DNA from: an uncultured Paracoccaceae bacterium
Lineage (GTDB): Bacteria > Pseudomonadota > Alphaproteobacteria > Rhodobacterales > Rhodobacteraceae
Length of the DNA: 64,000 nucleotides
Assembly (NCBI GenBank): GCA_937872465.1
Contig: CALMSR010000040.1
Location: forward strand, 158,451-222,450
Reading direction: 5' to 3'
Part shown: positions 9,624-17,546 of the stretch, in pieces
Position numbering within the stretch: position 1 is the stretch's first letter
Layout: the number at the start of each line of letters is the position of its first letter
Program-made: the position numbers and the translations under genes
Notes under the pieces: model-generated
Told to the model about the DNA's origin: nothing
Database searches by the model: none
What the model saw: the letters and a program-made list of their open reading frames with translations, nothing else

Positions 9624-10436
9624 ATGGCGAACGAGCTGGCGGGAAAATCGGTGATCGTGACCGGCGCCGCCAACGGCTTCGGCCTCGCGGTCGCGCGCCG
9701 CTTCGTGCGGGCGGGCGCCTCCGTGGTGATGGCCGACCACGAGGAGGCCAAGCTCGACTCGGAGGTCGCGGCGCTCACGAGCGAGGAGCTCGACGGGCGG
9801 GCGATCGCCTTCGTCGGCGATCTGCGCGAGAAGCTCTCCATGACCAACCTGATCGCCGCGACCATCGACGCCAATGACGGCATCGACATCCTGGTCAATG
9901 CCGCGCGCCTGCTGCTGCCTTCCGACCCGCTGGCGCCGGAGACCGATCATTTCGAAGAGACGCTGCAGCACAACGTGCTCGCGAACCTGCGGCTCAGCCA
10001 GATCGCCGCCCGGCGCATGATCGAGCATGCCACCGAGGAGACCCCGACCCCGTCCGACCGGGCGATCGTCAATCTCAGCTCGGTCTTCGGCCGGCGCGCC
10101 CTGCCGGAGCTCTTCGCCTATTCGGTGAGCTGCGCGGCGCTGGAGCAGCTGACCCGCTGCCTGGCGCTGGCCTTCGCCAGCCATCGGATCCGGGTGAACG
10201 CCGTCGCCGTCGGCGGCACGATGACCCGGGCGCTCTCCAAGGCCCTGCCCGAGATCGAGGATCTCGCCGACGCCCTGGCCGAGGTCACGCCGCTCGGGCG
10301 CCTCGGCGACACCAGCGAGGTGGCGGAGGCGGCGCTCTATCTCGCCTCGCCCGCGGCGAGCTTCGTCACCGGCCAGATCCTCGGCGTCGACGGCGGCCGG
10401 CCGCTGCTCGACCCGCTCGAGGGCGCGGCGATCTGA
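9624..10436 (+). CDS. SDR-family protein with the catalytic lysine missing
   Basis: Short-chain dehydrogenase/reductase fold, 270 residues. The cofactor loop VTGAANGFG is at residues 12-20 and the C-terminal GQILGVDGG is typical of the 3-oxoacyl-ACP reductase branch. The active-site serine is at 152-153 (NLSSVFG) and the tyrosine at 166, but the YxxxK motif reads YSVSC, so Lys is replaced by Cys170; the usual NNAG is VNAA. The fold is intact and conserved in length, so this may be a non-enzymatic or altered paralogue. Start follows GCGGGAGGCCTCC. Its stop codon TGA is the first part of the repeat described at 10433. Confidence 0.85.
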   Translation: MANELAGKSVIVTGAANGFGLAVARRFVRAGASVVMADHEEAKLDSEVAALTSEELDGRAIAFVGDLREKLSMTNLIAATIDANDGIDILVNAARLLLPSDPLAPETDHFEETLQHNVLANLRLSQIAARRMIEHATEETPTPSDRAIVNLSSVFGRRALPELFAYSVSCAALEQLTRCLALAFASHRIRVNAVAVGGTMTRALSKALPEIEDLADALAEVTPLGRLGDTSEVAEAALYLASPAASFVTGQILGVDGGRPLLDPLEGAAI

Positions 10437-10778
10437 TACCGGCGTCCCCTCCGACTGACCGATCCTGCGGCCTGAGGCCGAGTCTCGGGACAAGGAAAAT
10501 GCCGCGCCCCGCGCGGCCCGCGCCACCTTCCCCCCGGGCCGAGAAGGCGAGGCGCCGGTGGCGCCTTGCCCGGTCCGGTCGCCCGGAGGCACAAGCCGCA
10601 GGGCGAGGGGGGTGCAGCGTCACCGGCGGTCGAGGATCGGGACGGGGCGGCCCTGGACGGCGCGTTTGCGCGCCGGCCCCCGGCAGGGCCGGCGCGGCCC
10701 GATCGCCACGGGTCGATCGGGCTGGGGACACCCTGGCCGCGGGAGGAACAGGAGGCGACGGCGAGGGCCGCGATCTGA
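10433..10778. repeat. Dispersed repeat family 1, copy 1 (decayed, with about 100 bp extra)
   Basis: This stretch fills the convergent junction between the SDR gene and the small membrane protein gene at 10787. It begins CTGATACCGGCG, overlapping the SDR stop, and continues with CGACTGACCGATCCTG. From about 10595 to 10772 it is nearly identical to 41217-41392 of copy 2. Within the core, CGCGCCGGCCC (10669-10679) pairs with GGGCCGGCGCG (10686-10696), and GCCCGATCG pairs with CGATCGGGC just after. Bases of about 10478-10585 are absent from copy 2 and hold another hairpin (GGCGAGGCGCC/GGCGCCTTGCC, one wobble). No credible protein is encoded. Confidence 0.8.
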
Positions 10779-10786
10779 GGCCCGCC

Positions 10787-11029
10787 TCAGGCGGGCGGAA
10801 GGAAGGCGGCGCCACCGTCGCCCTTGAGCGCCACCGCGACCAGGATCAGCCCGGCCGCCAGCCCGACGAGGATCCAGATCGCCGGATTGCCGCCGGAGCC
10901 GCCCTCCGGCGCATCGGAAGCGACGGCGACCGGTGCCTGCGGGGCCGGCGGCGCGCTGGTCTGGGCCGCGGCAGGCGTCACCGCCAGCAGCAGCGCCACG
11001 GCGAGGATCGATCGGCGGCGCATCGGCAT
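10787..11029 (-). CDS. Small exported single-helix membrane protein, unknown
   Basis: An 80-residue protein with an N-terminal signal peptide (RRRSILAVALLLAVTPAAAQ), a Pro/Ala-rich spacer and one C-terminal helix (IWILVGLAAGLILVAVAL) followed by KGDGGAAFLPPA. The architecture, signal peptide then low-complexity spacer then tail helix, is shared with the next gene upstream (11033-11302), 3 bases away, so they are probably a diverged tandem pair on one transcript. I do not recognise a family. Small tail-anchored exported proteins of this kind are common in Rhodobacterales and mostly uncharacterised. The stop lies inside the small inverted repeat CCCGCCTCAGGCGGG at 10781-10795. Confidence 0.6.
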   Translation of the reverse strand: MPMRRRSILAVALLLAVTPAAAQTSAPPAPQAPVAVASDAPEGGSGGNPAIWILVGLAAGLILVAVALKGDGGAAFLPPA

Positions 11030-11032
11030 CTC

Positions 11033-11302
11033 CTAGCAGGGTGCGGCGAACTTGCACTCGGTGTCGCTCGACTTGACGCTGGCCACGACGAGGATGAGCG
11101 CCAGCATGAAGCCCGCGGCGACGAAGACATAGGGCGAGGCGGAAGAGCCCATCGGCCTGGCTTCCGCCGGCGCGGCGGCTGCCGGTCGCGATGCGGCAAG
11201 CTCCGAGACCCCGGCGCTCGCCGCGCGGCCATCCCCGGGTGTCAATGCAAGTAGAACGGCCTGAAGAAAGACCGGGGCAAGCCCCCGAGATCTTCGCCCC
11301 AT
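11033..11302 (-). CDS. Small exported membrane protein, paralogue-like to its neighbour
   Basis: An 89-residue protein with a signal-peptide-like start (GLAPVFLQAVLLALTPGDGRA), an Ala/Pro-rich spacer and one helix (YVFVAAGFMLALILVVASV), ending in KSSDTECKFAAPC with two cysteines. It precedes the 80-residue protein by 3 bases and has the same layout. The ATG at 11302 has no convincing ribosome site, so the start is uncertain. Function unknown. The upstream neighbour on the same strand is the TrcR gene, 100 bases away. Confidence 0.55.
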   Translation of the reverse strand: MGRRSRGLAPVFLQAVLLALTPGDGRAASAGVSELAASRPAAAAPAEARPMGSSASPYVFVAAGFMLALILVVASVKSSDTECKFAAPC

Positions 11303-11402
11303 AACAATTCGTCCGTGAAGGCGTCCAACAAAAACCCTTCATAGCACGAATTCGGCACGACGTCGCGGCCTATTTCGGGGGCGCCGCGATGGGGCGCCCG
11401 TC

Positions 11403-12167
11403 TCACTCGTCGGTGTCGTCCTCGTCGTCCCCGCCGGCCGGCGCGGGCTTGAAGAGGCTCTCCGCATCGGCCTTGGCCTCGGCCCGCGACGGCGCGCGCT
11501 CCTCCGAAAGCCCGGCCCCGAGCGTGAAGTTCTCCAGCCCGGCCATGTTGGCGGGGATGCGCGGCTCGATCTCCGCGGCAAGCGACTGCTCGGTGGAGAC
11601 GAGCTTCATGCGCTCGGCATCGCTCATCACCGTGCCCTCGCCGGCCTTGGCCTTGACCGCCCGCGCCACGGCGGCGTCGAGCTCGGATTGCCGGCACATG
11701 CCCAGCGCCACGGGGTCGACCGGCTGGGTATTGGTGATGTTCCAGTGGGTGCGGTCGCGGATCGACTGGATCGTCGGCTTGGTGGTGCCGACGAGCTTGG
11801 AGATCTGGCCGTCGGAGAGCTCGGGATGGAACTTCACCAGCCAGGCGATGGCCGCCGGGCGCTCCTGGCGCTTGGAGAGCGGCGTGTAGCGCGGCCCCTT
11901 GCGCCGGGTCTCGCCCTCGGCGGCGGGGTTGTGCATCAGCTGCAGCCGGGCGCGCGGGTTCTCCTCGCAGCGCCTGATCTCCTCGGCAGTGAGCTGGCGG
12001 TTGAGGATCGGATCGAAGCCCTTGATGCCCTGCGCCACCTCGCCGTCGGCGATCCCGTTCACTTCCAGATCGTGCAGCCCGCAGAATTCCGCGATCTGCT
12101 GGAAGCTCAGCGTCGTGTTGTCGATCAGCCAGACGGCCGTCGCCTTTGCCATGAGGGGAAGCGCCAT
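11403..12167 (-). CDS. trcR: Cell cycle transcriptional regulator TrcR (DUF1013)
   Basis: A 254-residue protein of the DUF1013 family, which in Caulobacter includes the cell-cycle regulator TrcR. Diagnostic segments are MAKATAVWLIDNTTLSFQQI at the N-terminus, GIKGFDPILN, and a helix-turn-helix-like LVGTTKPTIQSIRDRTHWN. The C-terminus is acidic (GGDDEDDTDE). I chose the ATG at 12167, which gives the conserved MALPLMAK start; an in-frame ATG 24 bases upstream is less likely. Recognition is by family memory, not by a search. It is divergent from the RNase T2 gene with about 107 bases between them. Confidence 0.88.
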   Translation of the reverse strand: MALPLMAKATAVWLIDNTTLSFQQIAEFCGLHDLEVNGIADGEVAQGIKGFDPILNRQLTAEEIRRCEENPRARLQLMHNPAAEGETRRKGPRYTPLSKRQERPAAIAWLVKFHPELSDGQISKLVGTTKPTIQSIRDRTHWNITNTQPVDPVALGMCRQSELDAAVARAVKAKAGEGTVMSDAERMKLVSTEQSLAAEIEPRIPANMAGLENFTLGAGLSEERAPSRAEAKADAESLFKPAPAGGDDEDDTDE

Positions 12168-12274
12168 GATCTTTGTCCTTCTCTCGAACAAGCCTCTTCC
12201 GGGTCCGAAAACTCGGCTGCGCCGGGGCGCGATGGTCGGTTTTCGCGGGAAGTCAGGGGCGGTATATAGGCGCG

Positions 12275-12901
12275 ATGCCCGTGATGATAAAGCCCTATCT
12301 CGCCGCCCTGGCCCTCGCGCTGGCCGCCCGCACGGCCGCCGCGCAGGACTTCGACTATTATCTGCTCGCCCTGTCCTGGACGCCGAGCTTCTGCGCCGCC
12401 GAGGGCGATGCGCGGGCGAGCCGCCAGTGCGACCCAGGCCGCGGGCTCGGCTTCACCCTGCACGGGCTCTGGCCGCAATACGAGGAGGGATGGCCGGAAT
12501 TCTGCGACAGCGCCGCGCGCGATCCCTCGCGCCGCGAGACCGCGGCGATGGCCGACATCATGGGCGACGCGGGGCTCGCCTGGTATCAGTGGAAGAAGCA
12601 CGGCCGCTGCTCGGGGCTCTCGGCGCGCGACTATTTCGACCGGGCGCGCCTCGCCTATGCGCTGCTCGCCCTGCCCGAGCCCGGCGGCAGCGCGGCAACC
12701 GCCGCGGAGGTCGAGGCGGCCTTTCTCGCCGCCAATCCCGACCTCTCCCCCGAGGCGGTGATCGTCACCTGCCGCGGCGACCTGCTGCGCGAGGTGCGCA
12801 TCTGCCTCGACCGCGACCTCGCGCCGCGGCCTTGCGGCCCGGACGTGCTGAACGACGCCTGCCGCGACCGCGGCCCGCTCGACCTGCCGCCGCCGCGCTA
12901 G
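12275..12901 (+). CDS. Ribonuclease T2 family protein, exported
   Basis: Secreted or periplasmic endoribonuclease, 208 residues with a signal peptide (about residues 1-23, cleaving after TAAAQ). Both catalytic boxes are intact: FTLHGLWPQ (CAS I) and QWKKHGRC (CAS II) with their histidines, and the cysteines expected for disulfides are present (SFCAAEG, RQCDPG, EFCDSA). It would degrade external RNA for nutrient recovery. The promoter region has TATATA about a dozen bases before the ATG. The last 4 bases overlap the end of the convergent SGNH hydrolase gene. Confidence 0.92.
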   Translation: MPVMIKPYLAALALALAARTAAAQDFDYYLLALSWTPSFCAAEGDARASRQCDPGRGLGFTLHGLWPQYEEGWPEFCDSAARDPSRRETAAMADIMGDAGLAWYQWKKHGRCSGLSARDYFDRARLAYALLALPEPGGSAATAAEVEAAFLAANPDLSPEAVIVTCRGDLLREVRICLDRDLAPRPCGPDVLNDACRDRGPLDLPPPR

Positions 12902-13911
12902 GCTGCCGCCCGGCGCCGCGCGACGAGGCCGAGCCCGGCGAGCCCGGCGAGCAGCAGCAGCGCCGGTGCGGGCAGCGGCACCGGCGCGACGCCCGCCCGC
13001 GCCGCCACGGCCGCCGCCGGAATGACCGAAGGCTCCGGGCCGAGGCCGATATAGGAGAGCGCGATCCCGGCCAGGCGCTTGTGCACCACCGCATTGGGAT
13101 GGATGCTGTCGAAGAAGACCCGCTCGCGCGCCTCATCCGGAGTGCAGACCGATCCGTCCGGACCGAGGCAGGGCGTCGTGGTGTCGCTCACGCCGTAGCG
13201 CTCGGGATCGGCGAGCAGGTTGTTGAAGAACCGGTAGGTATTGACCCGGCGCACGTTCAGCCCCTCGTCGCGCAATTCCCCGATGCGGCGGGCGAGCTGG
13301 CGATTGAAGGCGAGCGTGCCCGCCGTTGCGTCGGCGACCGCCTCCGGGCCCCGGCGCAGGTTGCGCGGGATCCGGCCCAGATCGGGCAGGTAGAAGAAGA
13401 GGAAGTCGCGGACCCCGCTGCGCGCGAGCGATTCCGCGGTATCGCCCACCGCATCGGCGGCGCGACGGCCCACCGTTCCGATGCCGGGCCTGCCCACGCC
13501 CTTGAGGATGTCGTTGCCTCCGGCGAAGAGCGCGAGCAGCGGCCGGTCGCCGCGCCGGTCGGAATCGAGGCGCCGGTATTGCAGCGATTGCAGGGCAAGA
13601 TCGGGGATGCCGTCGAAATCGGTGCGCGCCTTGGCGCCGCCCCAGGCGTGGTTGCCGCTCTCGGCCCCCGCCCGCCGGAAGGCGTTGATGACGCGATCCG
13701 CCCAAACGGGCCCGCTGGAGAAGCGGCCCTCCCAGTAGGGCGGGCTCTCGGGAACGGTGCCGAGCGTCGAGCGAAAGACATTGCCGGCGTCGCTGAGGCT
13801 GTCGCCGAGCACATGCAGACTGTCGTAGCCGTGATAGGTTGCCGCCCCGGCCGGGCCGCAGATCCCGAAGCCGAGCAGGGCGGCGATGGCGAGCCTGCGC
13901 AATGCGGTCAC
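12898..13911 (-). CDS. SGNH/GDSL hydrolase with VPLPA-type C-terminal sorting signal
   Basis: Exported esterase/lipase of the phospholipase/lecithinase type, 337 residues. After a signal peptide, block I reads VLGDSLSDAGN (nucleophile serine), block III includes FAGGNDIL and block V is FFDSIHPNAVVH with the Asp-His pair. The C-terminus is VPLPAPALLLLAGLAGLG followed by ARRR: a VPLPA motif, hydrophobic helix and basic tail, as in exosortase-processed proteins. No exosortase gene is in this window. The start overlaps the stop of the upstream EamA transporter by 4 bases, so the two are translationally coupled. Confidence 0.88.
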   Translation of the reverse strand: MTALRRLAIAALLGFGICGPAGAATYHGYDSLHVLGDSLSDAGNVFRSTLGTVPESPPYWEGRFSSGPVWADRVINAFRRAGAESGNHAWGGAKARTDFDGIPDLALQSLQYRRLDSDRRGDRPLLALFAGGNDILKGVGRPGIGTVGRRAADAVGDTAESLARSGVRDFLFFYLPDLGRIPRNLRRGPEAVADATAGTLAFNRQLARRIGELRDEGLNVRRVNTYRFFNNLLADPERYGVSDTTTPCLGPDGSVCTPDEARERVFFDSIHPNAVVHKRLAGIALSYIGLGPEPSVIPAAAVAARAGVAPVPLPAPALLLLAGLAGLGLVARRRAAA

Positions 13912-14900
13912 AGCGTCTCCTCCCTCTCGACACGATGCGGCGGCGCGCGCAGGCTATCACGCGACCCCCGGCGCGCAAGGCGAATTGCCGCGGCCGGCGG
14001 CCTTCCGTCGATCGCCGCGAGGCCGAGCCCGATCAGCGCCATGCCCGCCAGATGCCGCGGCAGCAGCGTCTCGCCGAGCACCGCGACCCCGAGCAGGATC
14101 GCCGTCACCGGGATCAGCAGGGTGACGAGCAGCAGGTTGGTCGCCCCCGCCGCGGCGAGCAGCCGGAAGAAGAGCACATAGGCGAGCGCCGTGGAGAGGG
14201 CCGCGACCCCGGCGAGCGCCAACAGCGTCGCCGCCCCCGGCGCGGCCAGCGTCCAGGGCCGGTCGACGAGGAGCGCCAGCGGCAGCAGGATCAGGCTCGA
14301 TGCCGTCACCTGCCCGGTCGCGACCGCCAGCGGGGGCAGGCCGAGCGCGCCGAACCGCCGCCCGTAGACGCCAGCGAGCGCATAGGAGAAGGCCGCGGCG
14401 AGGCAGGCCACCTGCCCCGCCAGCGCCGCGCCCGTGCCGCCCGCCACCGCCCCGCCCATCATCACCGCGACACCCGCCAGCCCGAGCCCGACGCCGACGA
14501 GCCGCCCCGCGGTCAGCCGCTCGTCGCGGGTCAGCCGATGGGCGAGCAGCACGGTGAAGAGCGGCGTGCTCGCGTTCATGATCGCCGCCACCCCGGAGGC
14601 GACATGGCTCTGGCCCCAGACGATCAGCGAGAAGGGGATGGCGTTGTTGAGGAGCCCCATGGCGAGGAACGCCCGCCAGATCGCTGGGTCGCGCGGCATG
14701 GCGATCCCCTTGAGGCGCATCACGGCCCGCAGGATCGCGGCCGCAAGGGCCACCCGCAGCAGCACCAGCGTCAGCGGCGGCAGCTCGGCCAGCGCCACCT
14801 CGTTGAAGAAGAAGGATCCGCCCCAGAGCACCGAGAGGAAGAGGAGCAGGCCCCAGTCCCGCCGGGTCATGGTCTTGTGGATACGCACTGCGTCCTTCAT
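13908..14900 (-). CDS. EamA/DMT-family transporter
   Basis: Ten-helix drug/metabolite transporter, 330 residues, two EamA repeats. The first repeat starts WGLLLFLSVLWGGSFFFNEV and the second around VACLAAAFSYALAGVYGR. The start at 14900 follows GGCGGAGGGAGCG; ATGs at 14924 and 14870 are in frame. Family members export amino acids, nucleotides or other metabolites; the substrate cannot be predicted. The stop overlaps the SGNH hydrolase start by 4 bases. Confidence 0.85.
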   Translation of the reverse strand: MKDAVRIHKTMTRRDWGLLLFLSVLWGGSFFFNEVALAELPPLTLVLLRVALAAAILRAVMRLKGIAMPRDPAIWRAFLAMGLLNNAIPFSLIVWGQSHVASGVAAIMNASTPLFTVLLAHRLTRDERLTAGRLVGVGLGLAGVAVMMGGAVAGGTGAALAGQVACLAAAFSYALAGVYGRRFGALGLPPLAVATGQVTASSLILLPLALLVDRPWTLAAPGAATLLALAGVAALSTALAYVLFFRLLAAAGATNLLLVTLLIPVTAILLGVAVLGETLLPRHLAGMALIGLGLAAIDGRPPAAAIRLARRGSRDSLRAPPHRVEREETL

Positions 14901-15014
14901 CGCTCCCTCCGCCGCCATCGCCATGGCCCTGCCACGGCCCGGCCGCCGCGGCAGCCCGGAACTTGCGCAATGCGGCCCGCGGGGTCAGGGTCGCGGAAAA
15001 CCGGAGCGCGACCG

Positions 15015-15539
15015 ATGCCGCAGGAGCCCGACCACCCCAGTTCCGACCTGCCGGCGCGGCGCGGCGCGCTGACAAGGCTGCATCTGCTCGCCGGGCAGAC
15101 CGCCTCGCTGGCCATGGATCTCTTCCGCCCGCGGCTCAGCCTCGGCGTGCGCCTGCTCGCGATCGACGAATTCGGCCGGGTGCTGCTGGTGCGGCATTCC
15201 TACGTTCCGGGCTGGCACCTGCCGGGCGGCGGCGTCGAGCCGGGCGAGACCGCGCGCGCCGCCGCCATGCGCGAGGCGCGCGAGGAGGGCGGGATCGATC
15301 TGGCCGATCCGCCCGAGCTCTTCCACATCTATGCCAACCGCGCCCTCGGCCGCCACGACCACGTGCTGCTCTTCCTGGCTCGCGGCGTCGCCGGCCCGAG
15401 GCGGCCCCCGGCGAGCCGGCTCGAGATCCGCGAGACCGGCTTCTTCGCGCCCGGCGCGCTGCCGGAGGAAACCACCTCCGCCACCCGGAACCGCATCGCC
15501 GAGGTTCTATCGGCAGACCCGCCCGCCGACCTCTGGTAG
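15015..15539 (+). CDS. NUDIX hydrolase
   Basis: 174-residue pyrophosphohydrolase. The Nudix box is complete (Gx5Ex7REUxEExGU), seen as GGVEPGETARAAAMREAREE followed by GGI. The N-terminal extension and the segment LFRPRLSLGVRLLAIDEFGR are typical of NUDIX proteins linked to membrane or phospholipid metabolism, but the substrate is unknown. Start at the ATG 15015; it is divergent from the EamA gene and convergent with the quinone oxidoreductase gene. Confidence 0.88.
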   Translation: MPQEPDHPSSDLPARRGALTRLHLLAGQTASLAMDLFRPRLSLGVRLLAIDEFGRVLLVRHSYVPGWHLPGGGVEPGETARAAAMREAREEGGIDLADPPELFHIYANRALGRHDHVLLFLARGVAGPRRPPASRLEIRETGFFAPGALPEETTSATRNRIAEVLSADPPADLW

Positions 15540-15651
15540 GCCCGCCGCGCGGCCGGACGCGACACGGTGCCCTGGCCGATCGTCGCGGGCGCATCGCCAA
15601 GGGTCGGCGCTTGCCCCGCGCGAGACGGGTCGGCGTCAAGCGGCGTCGGCA

Positions 15652-16647
15652 TCAGTCCAGGCTCAGGATGATCTTGCCCACATGCGCCGAGCTCTCCATC
15701 CTCGCATGGGCCTCCGCGGCCTGCTCGAGCGGATAGACCCGGTCGATCACCGGCGCGATCCGGCCGGCGGCGAGCAGCGGCCAGACCTCGCGCCGCAGAT
15801 CCGCCGCGATCGCCGCCTTGGCCTCCACCGACTGCGGCCTGAGCGTCGAGCCGGTCAGGGTCAGGCGGCGCATCATCACCTGGGCGAAATTGACCTCCGC
15901 CTTGGTGCCCTGGAGGAAGGCGATCATCACCAGCCGCCCGTCGGTCGCGAGCGCCCGGAGGTTGCGCGCGATGTAGTCGCCGCCCACCATGTCGAGGATG
16001 ACGTCGACGCCGCGCCCCCCGGTCGCCGCGCGCGACTCGGCCACGAAATCCTCCTCGCGGTAGTTGATGGCGCGCTCCGCCCCGAGCGCGCGGCAGGCGG
16101 CGCATTTCGCCTCCGAGCCCGCGGTGGCGAAGACCCGCGCCCCGCGCGCGGCGGCGAGCTGGATCGCCGTGGTGCCGATCCCCGAGGAGCCGCCATGCAC
16201 CAGGAAGCTCTCCCCCGCCGCCAGCCGCCCGCGCAGGAAGACGTTGCTCCAGACCGTGAAGAAGGTCTCGCAGAGCCCTGCCGCCGCAGTGATTTCCATG
16301 CCCACCGGCACCGGCAGCGCGTGGTCCTGATGCGTGAGCGCATATTCCGCATAGCCGCCGCCGGGCAGCAGCGCCGTGACCGGATCGCCCACCGCCCAGG
16401 CCGAGCCGCCCGGCCCCACCGCCGCGACCTCGCCCGCGGCCTCCAGCCCCGGCAGGTCCGAGGCGCCCTTCGGCGGGGCATAGGCGCCGGCGCGCTGCAG
16501 CGCATCGGGGCGGTTCACCCCCGCCGCCCGCACCCGGATCAGGATCTCGCCGGCCCCGGGCTTCGGCACCCGCCGCGTGGCGAGGCGCAGAACCTCCGGC
16601 CCGCCGGGCGTGGCGATCTCCACCACGCGCATCTCCGCGGGGATCAT
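15652..16647 (-). CDS. NAD(P)H quinone oxidoreductase, zinc-free MDR family
   Basis: Medium-chain reductase of 331 residues in the QOR/PIG3 branch. The N-terminal MRVVEIATPGGPEVL is typical, the NADPH site is HGGSSGIGTTAIQLA (about residues 151-165), and the zinc-binding residues of alcohol dehydrogenases are absent. It probably reduces quinones or enones with NADPH. The start overlaps the stop of the aminotransferase by 4 bases (ATGA), so the two genes are coupled although no pathway link is obvious. Confidence 0.88.
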   Translation of the reverse strand: MIPAEMRVVEIATPGGPEVLRLATRRVPKPGAGEILIRVRAAGVNRPDALQRAGAYAPPKGASDLPGLEAAGEVAAVGPGGSAWAVGDPVTALLPGGGYAEYALTHQDHALPVPVGMEITAAAGLCETFFTVWSNVFLRGRLAAGESFLVHGGSSGIGTTAIQLAAARGARVFATAGSEAKCAACRALGAERAINYREEDFVAESRAATGGRGVDVILDMVGGDYIARNLRALATDGRLVMIAFLQGTKAEVNFAQVMMRRLTLTGSTLRPQSVEAKAAIAADLRREVWPLLAAGRIAPVIDRVYPLEQAAEAHARMESSAHVGKIILSLD

Positions 16648-17513
16648 GCCGCCCTCCGGCCGGCATGGGCGAAGCCGCGGTAGAGCGCCATCGCGCGTTC
16701 CGCCACCCGTGTCGAGGGCAGCTCGCGCTGCTCGAAGCGGGTCACGGGCACCACCTTGTTGGCGTTGCCGGTGAGGAAGATCTCCTCGGCGGCGGCGAAA
16801 TCGGCGACATCGAGGCTCGCCTCGACCACCGCGACCCCGTCCGCGCGCAGGAGCGCGATGATGCGCTGCCGGGTGATGCCGTCGAGGAAGGTGCCGTTCG
16901 GGACCGGGGTCATCACCACGCCGTCCCGGACCAGGAAGACGTTGGTCGAGGCGGTCTCGGCCACCTTGCCCTCGGGGTCGAGCGAGAGCGCGTTGTCGAA
17001 GCCGCGGGTGCGGGCCTCGCGCAGGATGCGGGCGTTGTTGGGATAATGGCAGGCCGCCTTGGCCTCGGTGATCGCGCAATCGGGGCCCGGACGGCGATAG
17101 GGCGAGACCCCGAGCGCGAAGGGCGCGCGTCCCCGCAGCGGCAGATCCTCGATGCAGACCGCGAAGGCGGTCGAGTCGGGCAGCGCGTCGATGATGGCCG
17201 GCGAGCCTTCGCGCGACCACATCATCGGCCTGAGATAGAGCGCGCGGTCCGCGCCCATCCGCCGCACCCCCTCGAGCAGCAGCGCCTCGATCTCCTCCGC
17301 CCCCAGCGGTGCCGCGAGCCCCATGGCCGTCGCCGAGGCGATCAGCCGGGCGCAATGGCGGTCGAGATCGGGCGTCACCCCCTCGAAGAACCGCGCGCCG
17401 TCGAAGACCATGGTGCCCTGCCAGGCGCCATGGTCGCTCGCGCCGAGGATCGGCGCGTCGCCGTCGTGCCAGCGGCCCTGATAGAAGGTCGCGCTGCGGG
17501 TGCCGAGCGCCAT
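16644..17513 (-). CDS. Branched-chain amino acid aminotransferase
   Basis: Fold-type IV PLP aminotransferase, 289 residues. The catalytic lysine lies in ITEAKAACHYPNN, the PLP-phosphate region in KVAETASTNVFLV, and the FLDGITRQRII and LTGNANKVVPV segments match IlvE. It interconverts Leu, Ile and Val with their keto acids; related D-amino acid aminotransferases and aminodeoxychorismate lyases share the fold, but the motifs favour BCAT. It is coupled by a 4-base overlap to the quinone oxidoreductase gene and follows the COQ9 gene on the same strand with 33 bases between them. Confidence 0.88.
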   Translation of the reverse strand: MALGTRSATFYQGRWHDGDAPILGASDHGAWQGTMVFDGARFFEGVTPDLDRHCARLIASATAMGLAAPLGAEEIEALLLEGVRRMGADRALYLRPMMWSREGSPAIIDALPDSTAFAVCIEDLPLRGRAPFALGVSPYRRPGPDCAITEAKAACHYPNNARILREARTRGFDNALSLDPEGKVAETASTNVFLVRDGVVMTPVPNGTFLDGITRQRIIALLRADGVAVVEASLDVADFAAAEEIFLTGNANKVVPVTRFEQRELPSTRVAERAMALYRGFAHAGRRAA

Positions 17514-17546
17514 GGCATGCCTCCGGTCGGTCTGCCCGCGCGGCGA

